A DNA stretch of 64,000 bases from Polyangium sp. 15x6 (GCF_029960785.1 NZ_JASBQE010000016.1:62001-126000), one strand, 5' to 3'; counted from the stretch's first letter, positions 9,482 to 18,344 are shown. Program-made: numbers and translations. The notes: generated by a model not told the origin, from the letters alone.

Positions 9482-9647
9482 CGTATCACCCAAATTGCTC
9501 TTGGATTGTAAGAGACACCCGTCAATTCGTTGACGCTGTGGGCGTCTATCACGCGTCGGCGAGCAGATCAATCGTTGCCCCGTGTCACGAAGGGCACTGC
9601 CGGTGGCTGCGCGGCAGCCGATCTTCATGCGTCGACCACCCCGTTCC

Positions 9648-9954
9648 CCTGTCGACAGGCCACGAACAGCAACCCCTTCCCCCCGAAGGCCTGTCGACAG
9701 GGCGCAACGATGAACGCGACCCTCCCGCCGCCCTGTCGCCAGCGCGCCGACATGAAGGCGATGCCCCCGACGCCCTGTCGACAGGGCCTTGCCCATCAAG
9801 CCGATCACCCCGACGCCCTGTCGACAGGCCATCGGGGTAGTCGTCTTGCCCCCGACGCCCTGTCGACAGGCCATCGGGGTAGTCGTCTTGCCCCCGGCGC
9901 CCTGTCGACAGGCCGCGGACATGAAGCCGACCCCGCCGATGCCCTGCCGACAGG
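9648..9954. repeat. Array of eight 12-bp palindromes with 42-bp period
   Basis: The perfect palindrome CCTGTCGACAGG occurs at 9648, 9690, 9774, 9817, 9859 and 9901. Degenerate copies are at 9732 (CCTGTCGCCAGC) and 9943 (CCTGCCGACAGG). The start-to-start spacing is 42, 42, 42, 43, 42, 42 and 42 bases. Spacers of about 30 bases are partly related; the one after 9817 is repeated almost exactly after 9859. 42 bp equals four turns of B-DNA, so all palindromes face the same side of the helix. This occupies most of the 488-base gap between two minus-strand genes. A binding array for a dimeric protein is the likeliest reading. Confidence 0.9.
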
Positions 9955-9969
9955 ACCCAGGGGTGATCG

Positions 9970-10707
9970 TCAGGGCGTTTCGGGGCTCGCAGGCTCGCCA
10001 GCCGAGGCCTTCTTCCCCGCCAGCGCGTCCGCCCGCATCTGGTCGAGCTGATCGAACAACCCGAAGACCTGCGCGTCCAGGTCCCTCGGCAGGGCCGCAT
10101 TCACAGCCAGCTCGTCCCCCAGCGCCCCCCGGAACCGGCCCAGCACCGCCAGTGTCGCCGTCCGGATCCGGCCCGCGTCGCGCCGCGCGCCCGTGTCCAC
10201 GTCGGCCCGCTGGCTGAGCAGCGCGCCGATCTGCTCGGCCGCGCCCACGTACCCCTCGGCCCAATCGAGCAGCGTGAGCCCATCCGCGATGGGGATGAGC
10301 TGCAAGTCAGCCTTCAGCTCCTCGATCTGCTTCCGGTGCTCGAAGGCCGCATGCGCCTCCTCGACGTAACTCGCCCGCAAGTCGTCGAGCTGCGGAATGA
10401 ACGCCGCCCGCACCCGCTCGACCGCCGCCCGCACATGCGCCGGCACCTTGGGGCACCGCATATACGCCTCCGTCACGTGCCAGATCGCCGCGCCGAACCC
10501 ATCATGCTCGTCGTCGGCCTCCGCAATCGACTCGGCGAGCGGCTTGCCCCCCGTGAGCGCCCCCGGGAGCGCGTCGATCTGCTGCTTCTTCGCGAGGAGA
10601 ATGGACTCGTACGTCTTGCCCGCGCCAGACACGACCAGCGCCGCGTGACGCGGGCCGAACAAGTCGGCAAACGCAACCTTGAGAGCCGCCAAGGACAGAT
10701 GTCTCAT
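9970..10707 (-). CDS. Hypothetical helical protein
   Basis: A 245-residue protein that I cannot assign to a family. It has no signal peptide, appears mostly alpha-helical with several charged amphipathic stretches (for example HRKQIEELKADLQ), and ends in a short Ala/Pro/Glu-rich tail. The start is placed at MRHLSLAAL. Upstream sequence in the same frame runs into the dispersed repeat element and is not coding. It lies directly upstream (in transcription order) of the 42-bp palindrome array, so the array could be its 3' neighbour or a control region for the following lipoprotein. Confidence 0.6.
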   Translation of the reverse strand: MRHLSLAALKVAFADLFGPRHAALVVSGAGKTYESILLAKKQQIDALPGALTGGKPLAESIAEADDEHDGFGAAIWHVTEAYMRCPKVPAHVRAAVERVRAAFIPQLDDLRASYVEEAHAAFEHRKQIEELKADLQLIPIADGLTLLDWAEGYVGAAEQIGALLSQRADVDTGARRDAGRIRTATLAVLGRFRGALGDELAVNAALPRDLDAQVFGLFDQLDQMRADALAGKKASAGEPASPETP

Positions 10708-10764
10708 GCAAACGGACGTTACACGCAGTGAGCGGGAAAACGCAAGAAGGAGCGCAAACGGGGG

Positions 10765-11082
10765 CGCTGCGCTGGGGCTTCGCCCCAGGCCCCACCAGGG
10801 GTTGTCCACCCCTGGACCCGGACCAGCGCAAGCGCTGGACCCGGGGTCGATGAACTGCGCGATGCGCAGTTCATCGAACAGGCCCGAGGCAAGACCAAGG
10901 GCGACCCCGCCAGCCAAGACAGCCGCGCTGCCCTTTCGACGGGCAAGGCTCTCTCACGGGCCCGGTGGAAGAACTGCGCGGAGCGCAGTTCTTCCACCCC
11001 GAGTCCAGGGCTTGCCCTGGTCCGGGTCGAGGGGCGGACAGCCCCCGCGGGGTCCGGGGCAGAGCCCCGGCGCGGCGCCCCC
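10765..11082 (+). repeat. Dispersed bipartite palindromic element, complete
   Basis: A complete copy: an outer GGGGCTTCGCCCC hairpin, CCACCAGGGGTTGTCCACCCCTGG, CCAGCGCAAGCGCTGG, then GATGAACTGCGC-GAT-GCGCAGTTCATC. A spacer follows with GCCGCGCTGCCCTTTCGAC, then GAAGAACTGCGC-GGA-GCGCAGTTCTTC and the second set of GC-rich hairpins. It fills most of the 422-base gap between two divergent genes, so promoters for both must lie at its edges. It is about 85-90% like the copy at 22551 by eye. Confidence 0.9.
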
Positions 11083-11129
11083 AAGAAGAGCCGCCATGCT
11101 CACGACACGTCCGTGTAGAATGCCGCACC

Positions 11130-12254
11130 ATGACGAGCCAAGGCAGAGTCCCCAACGCGATGGCGCGTGCGTGCCTCGACGGGGCTGCGCGTGAGATTGC
11201 GGCGAATCGGCCGCGTGAGGCTTATGCGCTTGCTGGCCAGGCGATCGAGGCGGATGGGGACTGCGCGGCGACGCTCGGCGAGGCTGGGCGTTGGATGCTC
11301 GAGGCGGCTTTGTTTTTCGACGAGACGTGGGTTGCGCGTATGGTTGCGCGGGCCGAGCTCGTCGTGCTCGAGGCGCTTGCGCTCGACTGGAGCTTGCCTG
11401 TGGCGCGTGAGACCATCGGGAAGATTGCTGCGGTCCTTTGCAGGGTCGACCGCCCGCATCGACCCGAGGTGCTCGAGCTCTTGAACCTTGGCAATGAGCG
11501 CTTCATGGCGGGCCGGTTTGCCGAGGCCGAGCCTCATTTCGTGCGCGCGACCAAGCTCGATCCCACGGATGCCACTGCGCACAAGTACCTCGGCAACACC
11601 TACTACAACCAGAAGCGCCTCCCCGAGGCCGTGTTTTGCTTCCGGCGCGCGACCGAGCTCGATCCGCTCGATCCCCAGGCTTTCAAGTTCCTCGCGGATG
11701 CTCATCTCATGCTCGAGGAGCATACGCCCATGTGGCGCGCGGTGTATGGCGCGATTGCGGCGAACCCGCGGTACTGGTCCGCGTGGCTCATGCTCGATCG
11801 GCTGCTCGCTGCTGGCGGCGTAAAGATGCGCCGGTTTCGCCCGAGCCCGACGGCGTTACCGGACCTTCAGAAGAATACGATCTTGTTCGACGAGTCGGCC
11901 CCGCCTGCCACGACTGCGGTGTGGAAGCAGCACGCCACCGCTTGGATCGAGGGGGCCAGGTCGAATGCGTCACGCCATGCCTGCGAGCTTGCGGCGATCA
12001 CGCGGATGAACGAGGCCATCACCTGGCTTCGCGACAACAATGACGCTGCGTTTCGTGAGCTCGACCCCGAGCTCAGGCTCTTGCCCGAGCTCACGAAGCT
12101 CGGCAACCTCCGACCGTTCGTCCTCGTGATTCGTTATGAAGAGTCGTTCCGGCCCGAGCTCGAGGCGTACAAGCAGGAATGGGCGAAAGCCACCGGGGAT
12201 CCGATCGAGGCGGTGCAGAATTTTCTCGTGCGCACGCGCGCTCGACCGTTGTGA
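11130..12254 (+). CDS. Tetratricopeptide-repeat protein
   Basis: A 374-residue soluble protein. Around residues 110-195 there are at least two clear TPR units (NLGNERFMAGRFAEAEPHF; YLGNTYYNQKRLPEAVFCF) with the usual A/G/P positions (LDPTDATAH, LDPLDPQAF). The flanks are helical and probably hold degenerate TPRs. No signal peptide or enzyme domain is visible, so it is likely a protein-protein adaptor. The start ATG (MTSQGR) was chosen because the frame upstream lies in the repeat element. Confidence 0.75.
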   Translation: MTSQGRVPNAMARACLDGAAREIAANRPREAYALAGQAIEADGDCAATLGEAGRWMLEAALFFDETWVARMVARAELVVLEALALDWSLPVARETIGKIAAVLCRVDRPHRPEVLELLNLGNERFMAGRFAEAEPHFVRATKLDPTDATAHKYLGNTYYNQKRLPEAVFCFRRATELDPLDPQAFKFLADAHLMLEEHTPMWRAVYGAIAANPRYWSAWLMLDRLLAAGGVKMRRFRPSPTALPDLQKNTILFDESAPPATTAVWKQHATAWIEGARSNASRHACELAAITRMNEAITWLRDNNDAAFRELDPELRLLPELTKLGNLRPFVLVIRYEESFRPELEAYKQEWAKATGDPIEAVQNFLVRTRARPL

Positions 12255-12256
12255 GC

Positions 12257-12273
12257 GTTAACAATCGCTAACG
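12257..12273 (-). promoter_or_regulatory. GTTAA direct-repeat site upstream of lipoprotein operon
   Basis: Read on the minus strand, this is GTTAG-CGATT-GTTAA, two half-sites with a 10-base period. The same CGATTGTTAA ten-mer occurs at 16565-16574. Paired GTTAA sites also occur at 24821/24832 and 26955/26966. It lies 44 bases before the start of the lipoprotein gene at 12317. This layout is typical for OmpR-family regulators; the link to the regulator at 26201-26914 is inferred. Confidence 0.45.
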
Positions 12274-12316
12274 AGAACACAACAACAGGTTCACCGGATT
12301 GGCGCACTGTCGTCAC

Positions 12317-13381
12317 ATGACGACGCTTGCGCTTGGCTTGCCACGAAAAACGCGAAAAAAACCTCGAACGCGGCACGCCGCCGCGGCTTTGGCCGGGCTT
12401 TTTTGTTTGCCTCTCCTCGCCTGCTCCAGCTCCGACGGCGGGAGCGCGCCCGGGGCCGGCGGCAATGGCGGTGAAGGCGGCGGCCCGCCCGACGTCGAGC
12501 CCGGCGACTCTTCCATTCTCGTTGGCTCGTTCCAGGTGCGCCTCGTCGCGCCGGTCCCTGCGTCCGGGAATACGCCGGCGACGCCGGGGAGCACCGCGGT
12601 GCTCGGCAAGGTATACGACGGCCCCACGCCCTCGCAGATCATCTGGGAGGAAGCCGCAAAGGAAGGCGCGTGCAAGCTCTCCACGCCGCGCGTCCCTTTT
12701 TGCAGCACGCCTTGCGGCGGCAGCGCGGCCTGCGTCGAGGACGATCAATGCCAGGACTACCCGCTCGCGCACGGCGCCGGCAAGGTCACGGTCAAGGGCC
12801 TGCATACGGAATCGGGCGACGAGGGGTTCAGCATGGATCCCGTGGTGAACGCCTATCAACCGCCCGCCGGCGTGAAGCTCCCCTACCCTGCGTTCGCCGA
12901 GGGGGACGTGATCTCCTTCCAGGCGGCTGGTGATTACTTCAGCGCCTTCACGCTCGAAGCCGCCGGCATCGCTCCCCTCGACCTCACGAGCGAGACGCTC
13001 ACGCTCGAATCGGGCAAACCCGTCTCCCTCGCGTGGACACCACCGACGAAGGCCGGGAGCTCTCGCATTTACGTGAAACTCGACATCAGCCATCACGGCG
13101 GCACGAAGGGCATGATCGAGTGCGACACGGACGACACCGGCTCCCTGGAGATTTCCGCCGCGCTCCTGACGAAACTCATCGACCTCGGGATCGCGGGGTA
13201 TCCTTCCATCGTGGTCGCTCGGAAATCGACGGGCTCCACGACCATCAAAGAGGGCCGCGTCGACCTCGTCGTCACCTCGTCGATCGAGGAAGCCGTGCAG
13301 ATCCCCGGGCTCACGTCGTGTACCGTCGACGAAGATTGCCCGAGCGGTCAGATCTGCCAGGCCGATCTCACCTGCAAATGA
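12317..13381 (+). CDS. Secreted lipoprotein, first gene of the envelope locus
   Basis: A 354-residue lipoprotein with signal peptide and lipobox LPLLAC (about residue 34), then a short Gly/Asn-rich linker. The mature part is mostly beta-like and contains several Cys pairs (CSTPCGG, CVEDDQCQ). A C-terminal Cys-rich segment (TVDEDCPSGQICQADLTC) resembles the short disulfide modules common in myxobacterial surface proteins. No enzymatic motif was seen. The first ATG in a good context gives MTTLALG at 12317; an upstream in-frame ATG at 12299 would spoil the signal peptide. Likely the first gene of an operon running to 16531. Confidence 0.7.
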   Translation: MTTLALGLPRKTRKKPRTRHAAAALAGLFCLPLLACSSSDGGSAPGAGGNGGEGGGPPDVEPGDSSILVGSFQVRLVAPVPASGNTPATPGSTAVLGKVYDGPTPSQIIWEEAAKEGACKLSTPRVPFCSTPCGGSAACVEDDQCQDYPLAHGAGKVTVKGLHTESGDEGFSMDPVVNAYQPPAGVKLPYPAFAEGDVISFQAAGDYFSAFTLEAAGIAPLDLTSETLTLESGKPVSLAWTPPTKAGSSRIYVKLDISHHGGTKGMIECDTDDTGSLEISAALLTKLIDLGIAGYPSIVVARKSTGSTTIKEGRVDLVVTSSIEEAVQIPGLTSCTVDEDCPSGQICQADLTCK

Positions 13382-13389
13382 ATTTCCTC

Positions 13390-13430
13390 CGGATGCCGAG
13401 CATCCGAAGAATGAGCTGGAACGAATCCAG
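13390..13430 (+). other. Two intercistronic stem-loops
   Basis: Right after the stop codon at 13381 lies CGGATGC-CGA-GCATCCG (13390-13406), a perfect 7-bp stem. CTGGA-ACGAA-TCCAG (13416-13430) follows. There is no T-run, so these look more like mRNA processing or partial attenuation signals than a terminator. The next gene starts at 13454 with a good AAAGGAG ribosome site. Confidence 0.45.
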
Positions 13431-13453
13431 CGAGCTCTAGAAAGGAGCTTGTC

Positions 13454-14443
13454 ATGAACGCACACCGATGGGCGCTGCCCCTCTTGGGCAGCGCGGTGCT
13501 CTCGTTTGTCGTGGGTTGCGGTAGCAGCAGTGACAATGATCTCGGCCTCGGGAACGGCGGCTCCGGGAGCAGCGCGTCCTCCGCGTCGAGCGGCAATGGC
13601 GGCGCGGGCGGCGCCGGTGGCACGGGCGGCGAAGGCACCGGCGGAAGTGGTGGAGGCAATGGCGGCAGCGGCGGCGACGCGGGCGCCGGCGGCGGCGGCA
13701 CGACCGAAAAGTTCAGCTTCTTCGTGACGAGCTTGCGCGCCTTGCAGGAGCTCTCGGGCAATTCCGAGGGGTTCGGCGGCGATCTCCGCTTCGGCGAGAC
13801 GGGCGCCGGCGCCGGGCTCCGCGGCGCCGACAAGATCTGCGCGACGATCGCCGAAAAGAGCATGCCGGGCGCGGGGCAGAAGCCGTGGCGCGCGTTCCTG
13901 AGCGCCACCGCGGGCGAGGACGGGCAGCAGGTCGACGCCAAGGATCGCATTGGCGAGGGCCCCTGGTACGACCGGCTCGGGCGATTGCTCGCGGCGAACA
14001 AGACCGATCTCCTGACCGAGCGCCCCACGGGGGCCGACGCGGCCATCATCAATGATTTCCCGAACGAGGACGGCGTCCCGAACCACCAGCCCGATCCGAA
14101 TCAGGGGCAGGTCGACAACCACGACATGCTCACCGGTACGAACGCGCAAGGTACGCTCTTCAGCGCGACCGCGACATGCAAGGACTGGACGAGCAACCTC
14201 GGTGATCTCGCGAGCGAAGGCCGGCCGCGCGTGGGGCATTCGTGGCCGCGGTTCGGCGGCGGCGGCGGCCCGGGGCCGGGCGGCGGGGATGGCAGCATGG
14301 CGAACTGGATGTCCTCGCTCAACGAGTCCGGCTGCGCGCCGGGCGTGAACCTCATCGAAATGGGCGGGCCCCAGCCGGGCGCGGTCACGGTGGGCTCCGG
14401 CGGCGGATACGGCGGCTTCTATTGCTTCTCGCTCGTCCCCTGA
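13454..14443 (+). CDS. Gly-rich surface lipoprotein with lectin-like domain
   Basis: A 329-residue lipoprotein with lipobox VVGC (Cys22) and a long Ser/Gly linker to about residue 82. A globular domain of about 245 residues follows. Its pattern (GLRGADKICATIAE, PWRAFLSATAGEDGQQ, TNAQGTLFSATATCKDWTS, then a terminal GGFYCF) resembles the endostatin/C-type-lectin-like secreted domains of Deltaproteobacteria. The fold assignment is by eye. It is the second gene of the putative operon, 39 bases before the PEP-synthase-like gene. Ligand unknown. Confidence 0.65.
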   Translation: MNAHRWALPLLGSAVLSFVVGCGSSSDNDLGLGNGGSGSSASSASSGNGGAGGAGGTGGEGTGGSGGGNGGSGGDAGAGGGGTTEKFSFFVTSLRALQELSGNSEGFGGDLRFGETGAGAGLRGADKICATIAEKSMPGAGQKPWRAFLSATAGEDGQQVDAKDRIGEGPWYDRLGRLLAANKTDLLTERPTGADAAIINDFPNEDGVPNHQPDPNQGQVDNHDMLTGTNAQGTLFSATATCKDWTSNLGDLASEGRPRVGHSWPRFGGGGGPGPGGGDGSMANWMSSLNESGCAPGVNLIEMGGPQPGAVTVGSGGGYGGFYCFSLVP

Positions 14444-14482
14444 CGCTCGCGACTCGACTTCGGCTTTCTTCGGGAGGAAATC

Positions 14483-16531
14483 ATGTCCTTACACAAACGC
14501 GCCGCCACGGCGCTGGGTCTCGTTTTGTTCGTCGCCGCGCTGCCACTCGCGTGCAGCGACACCGCCGCGCCCGCGGGCCCCGTGTTCGAATGCCAGCTCG
14601 CGAGCGGCAGCGAATCCCCGGAGTTCTTGCAGGTGATCGGCTGCAACGGGGACTTCCAGGCGCTCGCCTCGGAGCCCCTCCGCGCCGATCTGCCGGGCGC
14701 GCGCTCGGTCAAGGTCGTCCTGGATCAGGCCGACGACAATGCGCTCTACTTCCAGAACAGCGTCCTCTACAAGATCCACTACGAGTTCGCCTCGAAGCAC
14801 CTCTCGGGCAATGACCTTCCGCTCGTGCCCGAGCTGTCGAGCTTCAACGCGACCGAGTATTACACGCCGGATCGCCGCTTCTTGCTCGGCGCGGTGACGT
14901 ACTACGAGGGCCCGAAGGTCTGGGCGCTCGAGATCGCCCCGTACGACACCGCCTCGGCGGCCATGATCACGACGCTGTACGAGACGGTCGCGAAATCGGC
15001 CTACTTCGGCGGAAATCTCTTCTTCCACCCCACGTCGGACGCGGTGGCCGTCGAGGCGGACAAACTCGGCACGGACGTCCCCGTGAAGACCACGGACGAG
15101 CTTTATGCGGCGATCGATTACCAGCCGCTCTCGCTCGGCTCCTCCATGGGCCGGCTCCGCTTCCTGAAGGCCGCGGATCTCGATACCGAGTACGTCTCGC
15201 ACGAGGACATCGTGGTGCTCGACGAGGCGCCGAACGACATCTCCGTCATCCAGGGCCTCGTCACCGAAGAATTCCAGACGCCGCTCTCGCACGTAAATGT
15301 GCTCTCCCAGAACCGAGGGACGCCGAACATGGGGCTCCGCCATGCCATGACGAATCCCACGCTGCGGGGGCTCGAAGGCAAATTGGTCGAGCTCACGGTG
15401 GGCGCCTCGACGTGGGGCGTCCGCGAGGTCACGCTCGAAGAGGCCCAGGCCTTCTGGGACGCGCACAAGCCCGAGCCCGTCGTGCTCCCGACGCTGGATC
15501 TATCGGTCACGGGCCTGTGGAACCTCGAGGACGTGACGCCCGAGCCCGCGGCCGGCGCGTCGCTCCGGGACGCGATCAAGAAATCGGTGCTCGCCTTCGG
15601 CGGAAAGGCCGCGCATTACTCGATCCTCGTGCGGACCGAGGACGTCCCGATCCAGAAGGCCTTCGCGATCCCGGTCCATTACTACGACCAGTTCATGAAG
15701 CAGAACGGGTTCTACGACCAGATCGACGCGCTGCTCGCGGATCCCACGTTCCAGGCGGACGCGGCCGTCCGTGATCAGAAGCTCGCGGACTTGCGCAAGG
15801 CCATGGAGGCGGCTCCCGTCGACGCCGCGTTCCAGGAGCTGCTGAAGGAGAAGATCGCGGCCGAATACGGGACGCACAAGATGCGCTTCCGCACCAGCAC
15901 GAACAGCGAGGATCTCGAGGGTTTCCCCTGCGCCGGCTGCTACGAGTCGCATACGGGAGACCCGACCGACTGGCCGGACGTGCTCGACGCCATCCGCGAG
16001 ACCTACGCGAGCGCCTGGCTCTTCCGCACGTTCGAGGAGCGCAGCTATTACGGCATCGATCACAAATCGATCGGCATGGCCCTGCTCGTGCACCACAACT
16101 TCCCGGACGAGGAGGCGAACGGCGTGGCCGTCACGGCGAATCCGTTCGACGAGGCGGGGGTCGATCCCGCATTTTACGTGAACGTGCAGTACGGCGGCGA
16201 CGTGGAGGTCGTGGCCCCGCCGCCCGGCGTGACCAGCGATCAGTTCCTCTACTACTTCACGCAGCCGAACCAGCCGATCACGTACCTCACGCATTCGAGC
16301 TTGCTGGCCGAGGGCGAGCGTGTCCTCACGACGGCGCAGATTCATCAGCTCGGCGTGGCCCTCGACGCCATCCACGCGCGCTTCTCCCCCGCGTATGGGC
16401 CGGCCGCGGGGAACAAGGGCTGGTACGCGATGGACATCGAATTCAAGTTCGACGACGAGGCCGCCCCGGGCGAGACGCCCACGCTCTACATCAAGCAAGC
16501 ACGCCCCTACCCCGGCCGCGGGGACGAGTGA
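14483..16531 (+). CDS. Exported PEP-synthase/glucan-water-dikinase-like lipoprotein
   Basis: A 682-residue lipoprotein with signal peptide and lipobox PLAC (Cys24). A swivelling phosphohistidine domain lies at about residues 235-310, with candidate catalytic His270 in PLSHVNVLSQNRGTPNM. An ATP-grasp-like pyruvate-phosphate-dikinase N-type domain spans about 340-680, with RFRTSTNSEDLEGF near 468 and a terminal TLYIKQARPYPGR. The order His-domain then ATP-domain matches plant glucan water dikinases and is the reverse of PEP synthase. There is no PEP/pyruvate-binding barrel. Because it is exported, ATP supply is unclear; it may use another donor or be a binding protein. A GGGAGGA ribosome site precedes the ATG. 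Confidence 0.82.
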   Translation: MSLHKRAATALGLVLFVAALPLACSDTAAPAGPVFECQLASGSESPEFLQVIGCNGDFQALASEPLRADLPGARSVKVVLDQADDNALYFQNSVLYKIHYEFASKHLSGNDLPLVPELSSFNATEYYTPDRRFLLGAVTYYEGPKVWALEIAPYDTASAAMITTLYETVAKSAYFGGNLFFHPTSDAVAVEADKLGTDVPVKTTDELYAAIDYQPLSLGSSMGRLRFLKAADLDTEYVSHEDIVVLDEAPNDISVIQGLVTEEFQTPLSHVNVLSQNRGTPNMGLRHAMTNPTLRGLEGKLVELTVGASTWGVREVTLEEAQAFWDAHKPEPVVLPTLDLSVTGLWNLEDVTPEPAAGASLRDAIKKSVLAFGGKAAHYSILVRTEDVPIQKAFAIPVHYYDQFMKQNGFYDQIDALLADPTFQADAAVRDQKLADLRKAMEAAPVDAAFQELLKEKIAAEYGTHKMRFRTSTNSEDLEGFPCAGCYESHTGDPTDWPDVLDAIRETYASAWLFRTFEERSYYGIDHKSIGMALLVHHNFPDEEANGVAVTANPFDEAGVDPAFYVNVQYGGDVEVVAPPPGVTSDQFLYYFTQPNQPITYLTHSSLLAEGERVLTTAQIHQLGVALDAIHARFSPAYGPAAGNKGWYAMDIEFKFDDEAAPGETPTLYIKQARPYPGRGDE

Positions 16532-16564
16532 GCGCGACGTTCCCGACGCCGCGAGATTCGCACG

Positions 16565-16591
16565 CTTAACAATCGCACACGAACCTGTAAC
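16565..16591 (-). promoter_or_regulatory. GTTAA-type repeat site upstream of CotH operon
   Basis: The minus strand reads GTTAC-N6-GTGTG-CGATT-GTTAA, three half-sites phased at 11 and 10 bases. CGATTGTTAA is identical to the site at 12257. It lies 59 bases upstream of the CotH gene start, inside a 118-base gap. Confidence 0.4.
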
Positions 16592-16649
16592 ATCAGCTCC
16601 GCAGTCCCGACATACAGTCGACTCGAACCTTGGACTTGGGGAGTGACTG

Positions 16650-18299
16650 ATGAAAATGCGGTTCCTGCATGGTGTGCTACCGTTCGCTTCGCTTTTGACC
16701 CTGGCGATCCAGGGCTGCGGCTCGACCGATCCCAGCGCCGAGACGGGCGCGGGCGCGGCGGGAGGCGGCGGATCGGGCGGCAGCGCCGGTGAAGGCGGCG
16801 GCGGAAACGGCGGCGAGGGCGGCAGCGGTTCGGAGGATCCCGATTACGCGGCCGCCTTCCCGCAGGATCGGGTTCCTCGTATCGACATCACCATTTCGCC
16901 CGAGAACTGGCAGGCGATGGTCGCCGACATGACCGACATGCTCGGCACGTTCGGCGAAAGCATGGGCGGACCGGGCGGGCCGGGTGGACCGGGTGGGCCC
17001 GGCGGCGGGCCGCCGCCGGAGCTCACCGAGGCTTGTAATGGCCTCGCGGAAGGTGACGCTTGCACGTACACGCTCAATGGCGTCGAAACGCAAGGGACGT
17101 GCACGGCCGCGATCGGCACCCTGCTCTGCTTCCCGGAGGGAGGCCCCGGCGGCCCCGGCGGCCCGGGTGGACCGGGCGGCGAAGGCGGCGTCGATCTGCT
17201 CCCCCGCACGCCCATCTACGTCGAGTGTGACGTCAAGACCGAGGATCGGAGCTGGCAGCACGTCGGCATTCGCTTCAAGGGCAATTCGAGCCTGGCCATG
17301 ACCTGGAGCCAGGGCGTCTGGAAGCTGCCGCTGCGCTTCAACTGGGACAAGTACGAGGACACGTACCCGGAGACGAAGAACCAGCGGTTCTACGGGTTCG
17401 ACGCGCTCAGCTTCTCGAACTCCGCCAACGATTCCTCGCTCCTGCGCGACAAGATCGGCACCGAGGTCTTCGTGAACGCGGGGATCCCGGCGCCCGCGAC
17501 GGCGTTTTATCGCGTGTTCATCGATCACGGCGAGGGCCTGAAGTATTTCGGGCTGTATACGGGGATCGAGCTGCCCTCGGACGAATCGTTCATGGACACG
17601 CATTTCGGCGGCCACAAGGGTAACCTCTACAAGCCCGACGGCGCAGGCGCGCGGTGGCAGACCTGGGACCCCGACACGCTCGGCAAGGAAAACAACGAGG
17701 ACGAGGCCGATTTTTCGGACGCGCAGGCGCTCTTCGACGCGCTGCACGCCGACAAGACCGACGCCGCGGCCTGGCGCGCCGGCCTCGAAGCCCGCCTCGA
17801 CGTCGATCGTTTCTTGCATTGGCTCGCGCTGAACGCGGTGATCGAGGACTGGGATCAGTACGGCCGCATGCCGCACAATTATTACATGTACGCGGATCCG
17901 AAGAAGGACGCGCAATTCACGTGGATCCCCTGGGACCACAGCTTCGCGTTCCCTGCCGCGTCGGGCGGAGGGTTCGGCGGGCAGTCCATGTCGCTCGCGA
18001 TGACCGAGATCACCGAGCAATGGCCGCTCATCCGGTACCTGCTCGACGACCCGGTGTACCTCGAGAAATATCGCGGCTACGTCGCGCTCGCGGTCGAGAA
18101 GGACTACGAGGCCGCGAGCATGGAGACGCGATTCAAGGCCGCCCACGACCTCATCGCGCCGTACGTCGTCGGCGCGGAGGGCGAGCAGCCGGGGTACACG
18201 TTCCTCGCGTCGCCCGCCGCGTTCGACGAGGGCCTCGCCGGCGTGATCGCTCATGCGAAGGAGCGGCCGGCGGACGTGGCCACGTATCTCGGACCGTGA
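16650..18299 (+). CDS. CotH-family kinase lipoprotein with collagen-like repeats
   Basis: A 549-residue lipoprotein with signal peptide and lipobox IQGC (Cys23). CotH proteins are atypical kinases outside the cytoplasm that phosphorylate coat or surface proteins. The N-terminal CotH strand motif (RIDITISPENW), the GIRFKGNSS motif near residue 210, and the catalytic HNYYMY ... WIPWDHSF block near residues 410-432 are present. Two GGPGGPGG runs (about residues 109-121 and 168-183) frame a small Cys-containing insertion. This is unusual for CotH and resembles collagen-type linkers. It is followed 45 bases later by the DUF4956 gene, and a second CotH is on the opposite strand at 23667. Confidence 0.88.
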   Translation: MKMRFLHGVLPFASLLTLAIQGCGSTDPSAETGAGAAGGGGSGGSAGEGGGGNGGEGGSGSEDPDYAAAFPQDRVPRIDITISPENWQAMVADMTDMLGTFGESMGGPGGPGGPGGPGGGPPPELTEACNGLAEGDACTYTLNGVETQGTCTAAIGTLLCFPEGGPGGPGGPGGPGGEGGVDLLPRTPIYVECDVKTEDRSWQHVGIRFKGNSSLAMTWSQGVWKLPLRFNWDKYEDTYPETKNQRFYGFDALSFSNSANDSSLLRDKIGTEVFVNAGIPAPATAFYRVFIDHGEGLKYFGLYTGIELPSDESFMDTHFGGHKGNLYKPDGAGARWQTWDPDTLGKENNEDEADFSDAQALFDALHADKTDAAAWRAGLEARLDVDRFLHWLALNAVIEDWDQYGRMPHNYYMYADPKKDAQFTWIPWDHSFAFPAASGGGFGGQSMSLAMTEITEQWPLIRYLLDDPVYLEKYRGYVALAVEKDYEAASMETRFKAAHDLIAPYVVGAEGEQPGYTFLASPAAFDEGLAGVIAHAKERPADVATYLGP

Positions 18300-18344
18300 C
18301 CTCCTGAACCCTCTCGCCCACGATTGCCACGAGGAACACGCCGC

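Noticed and set aside
9648-9954. Possible CRISPR array
   Set aside because: The repeat core is only 12 bases and fully palindromic, spacers are partly related, and no cas gene is near. The 42-bp spacing fits a protein-binding array better.
9648-9954. LexA-type SOS boxes
   Set aside because: CTGT and ACAG are separated by two bases here instead of eight, so the site is too short for a classical LexA box, and the neighbours are not SOS genes.
10965-11129. Longer N-terminus for the TPR protein
   Set aside because: The added residues would be encoded by the palindromic repeat element. The same false peptide appears at other copies of the element.
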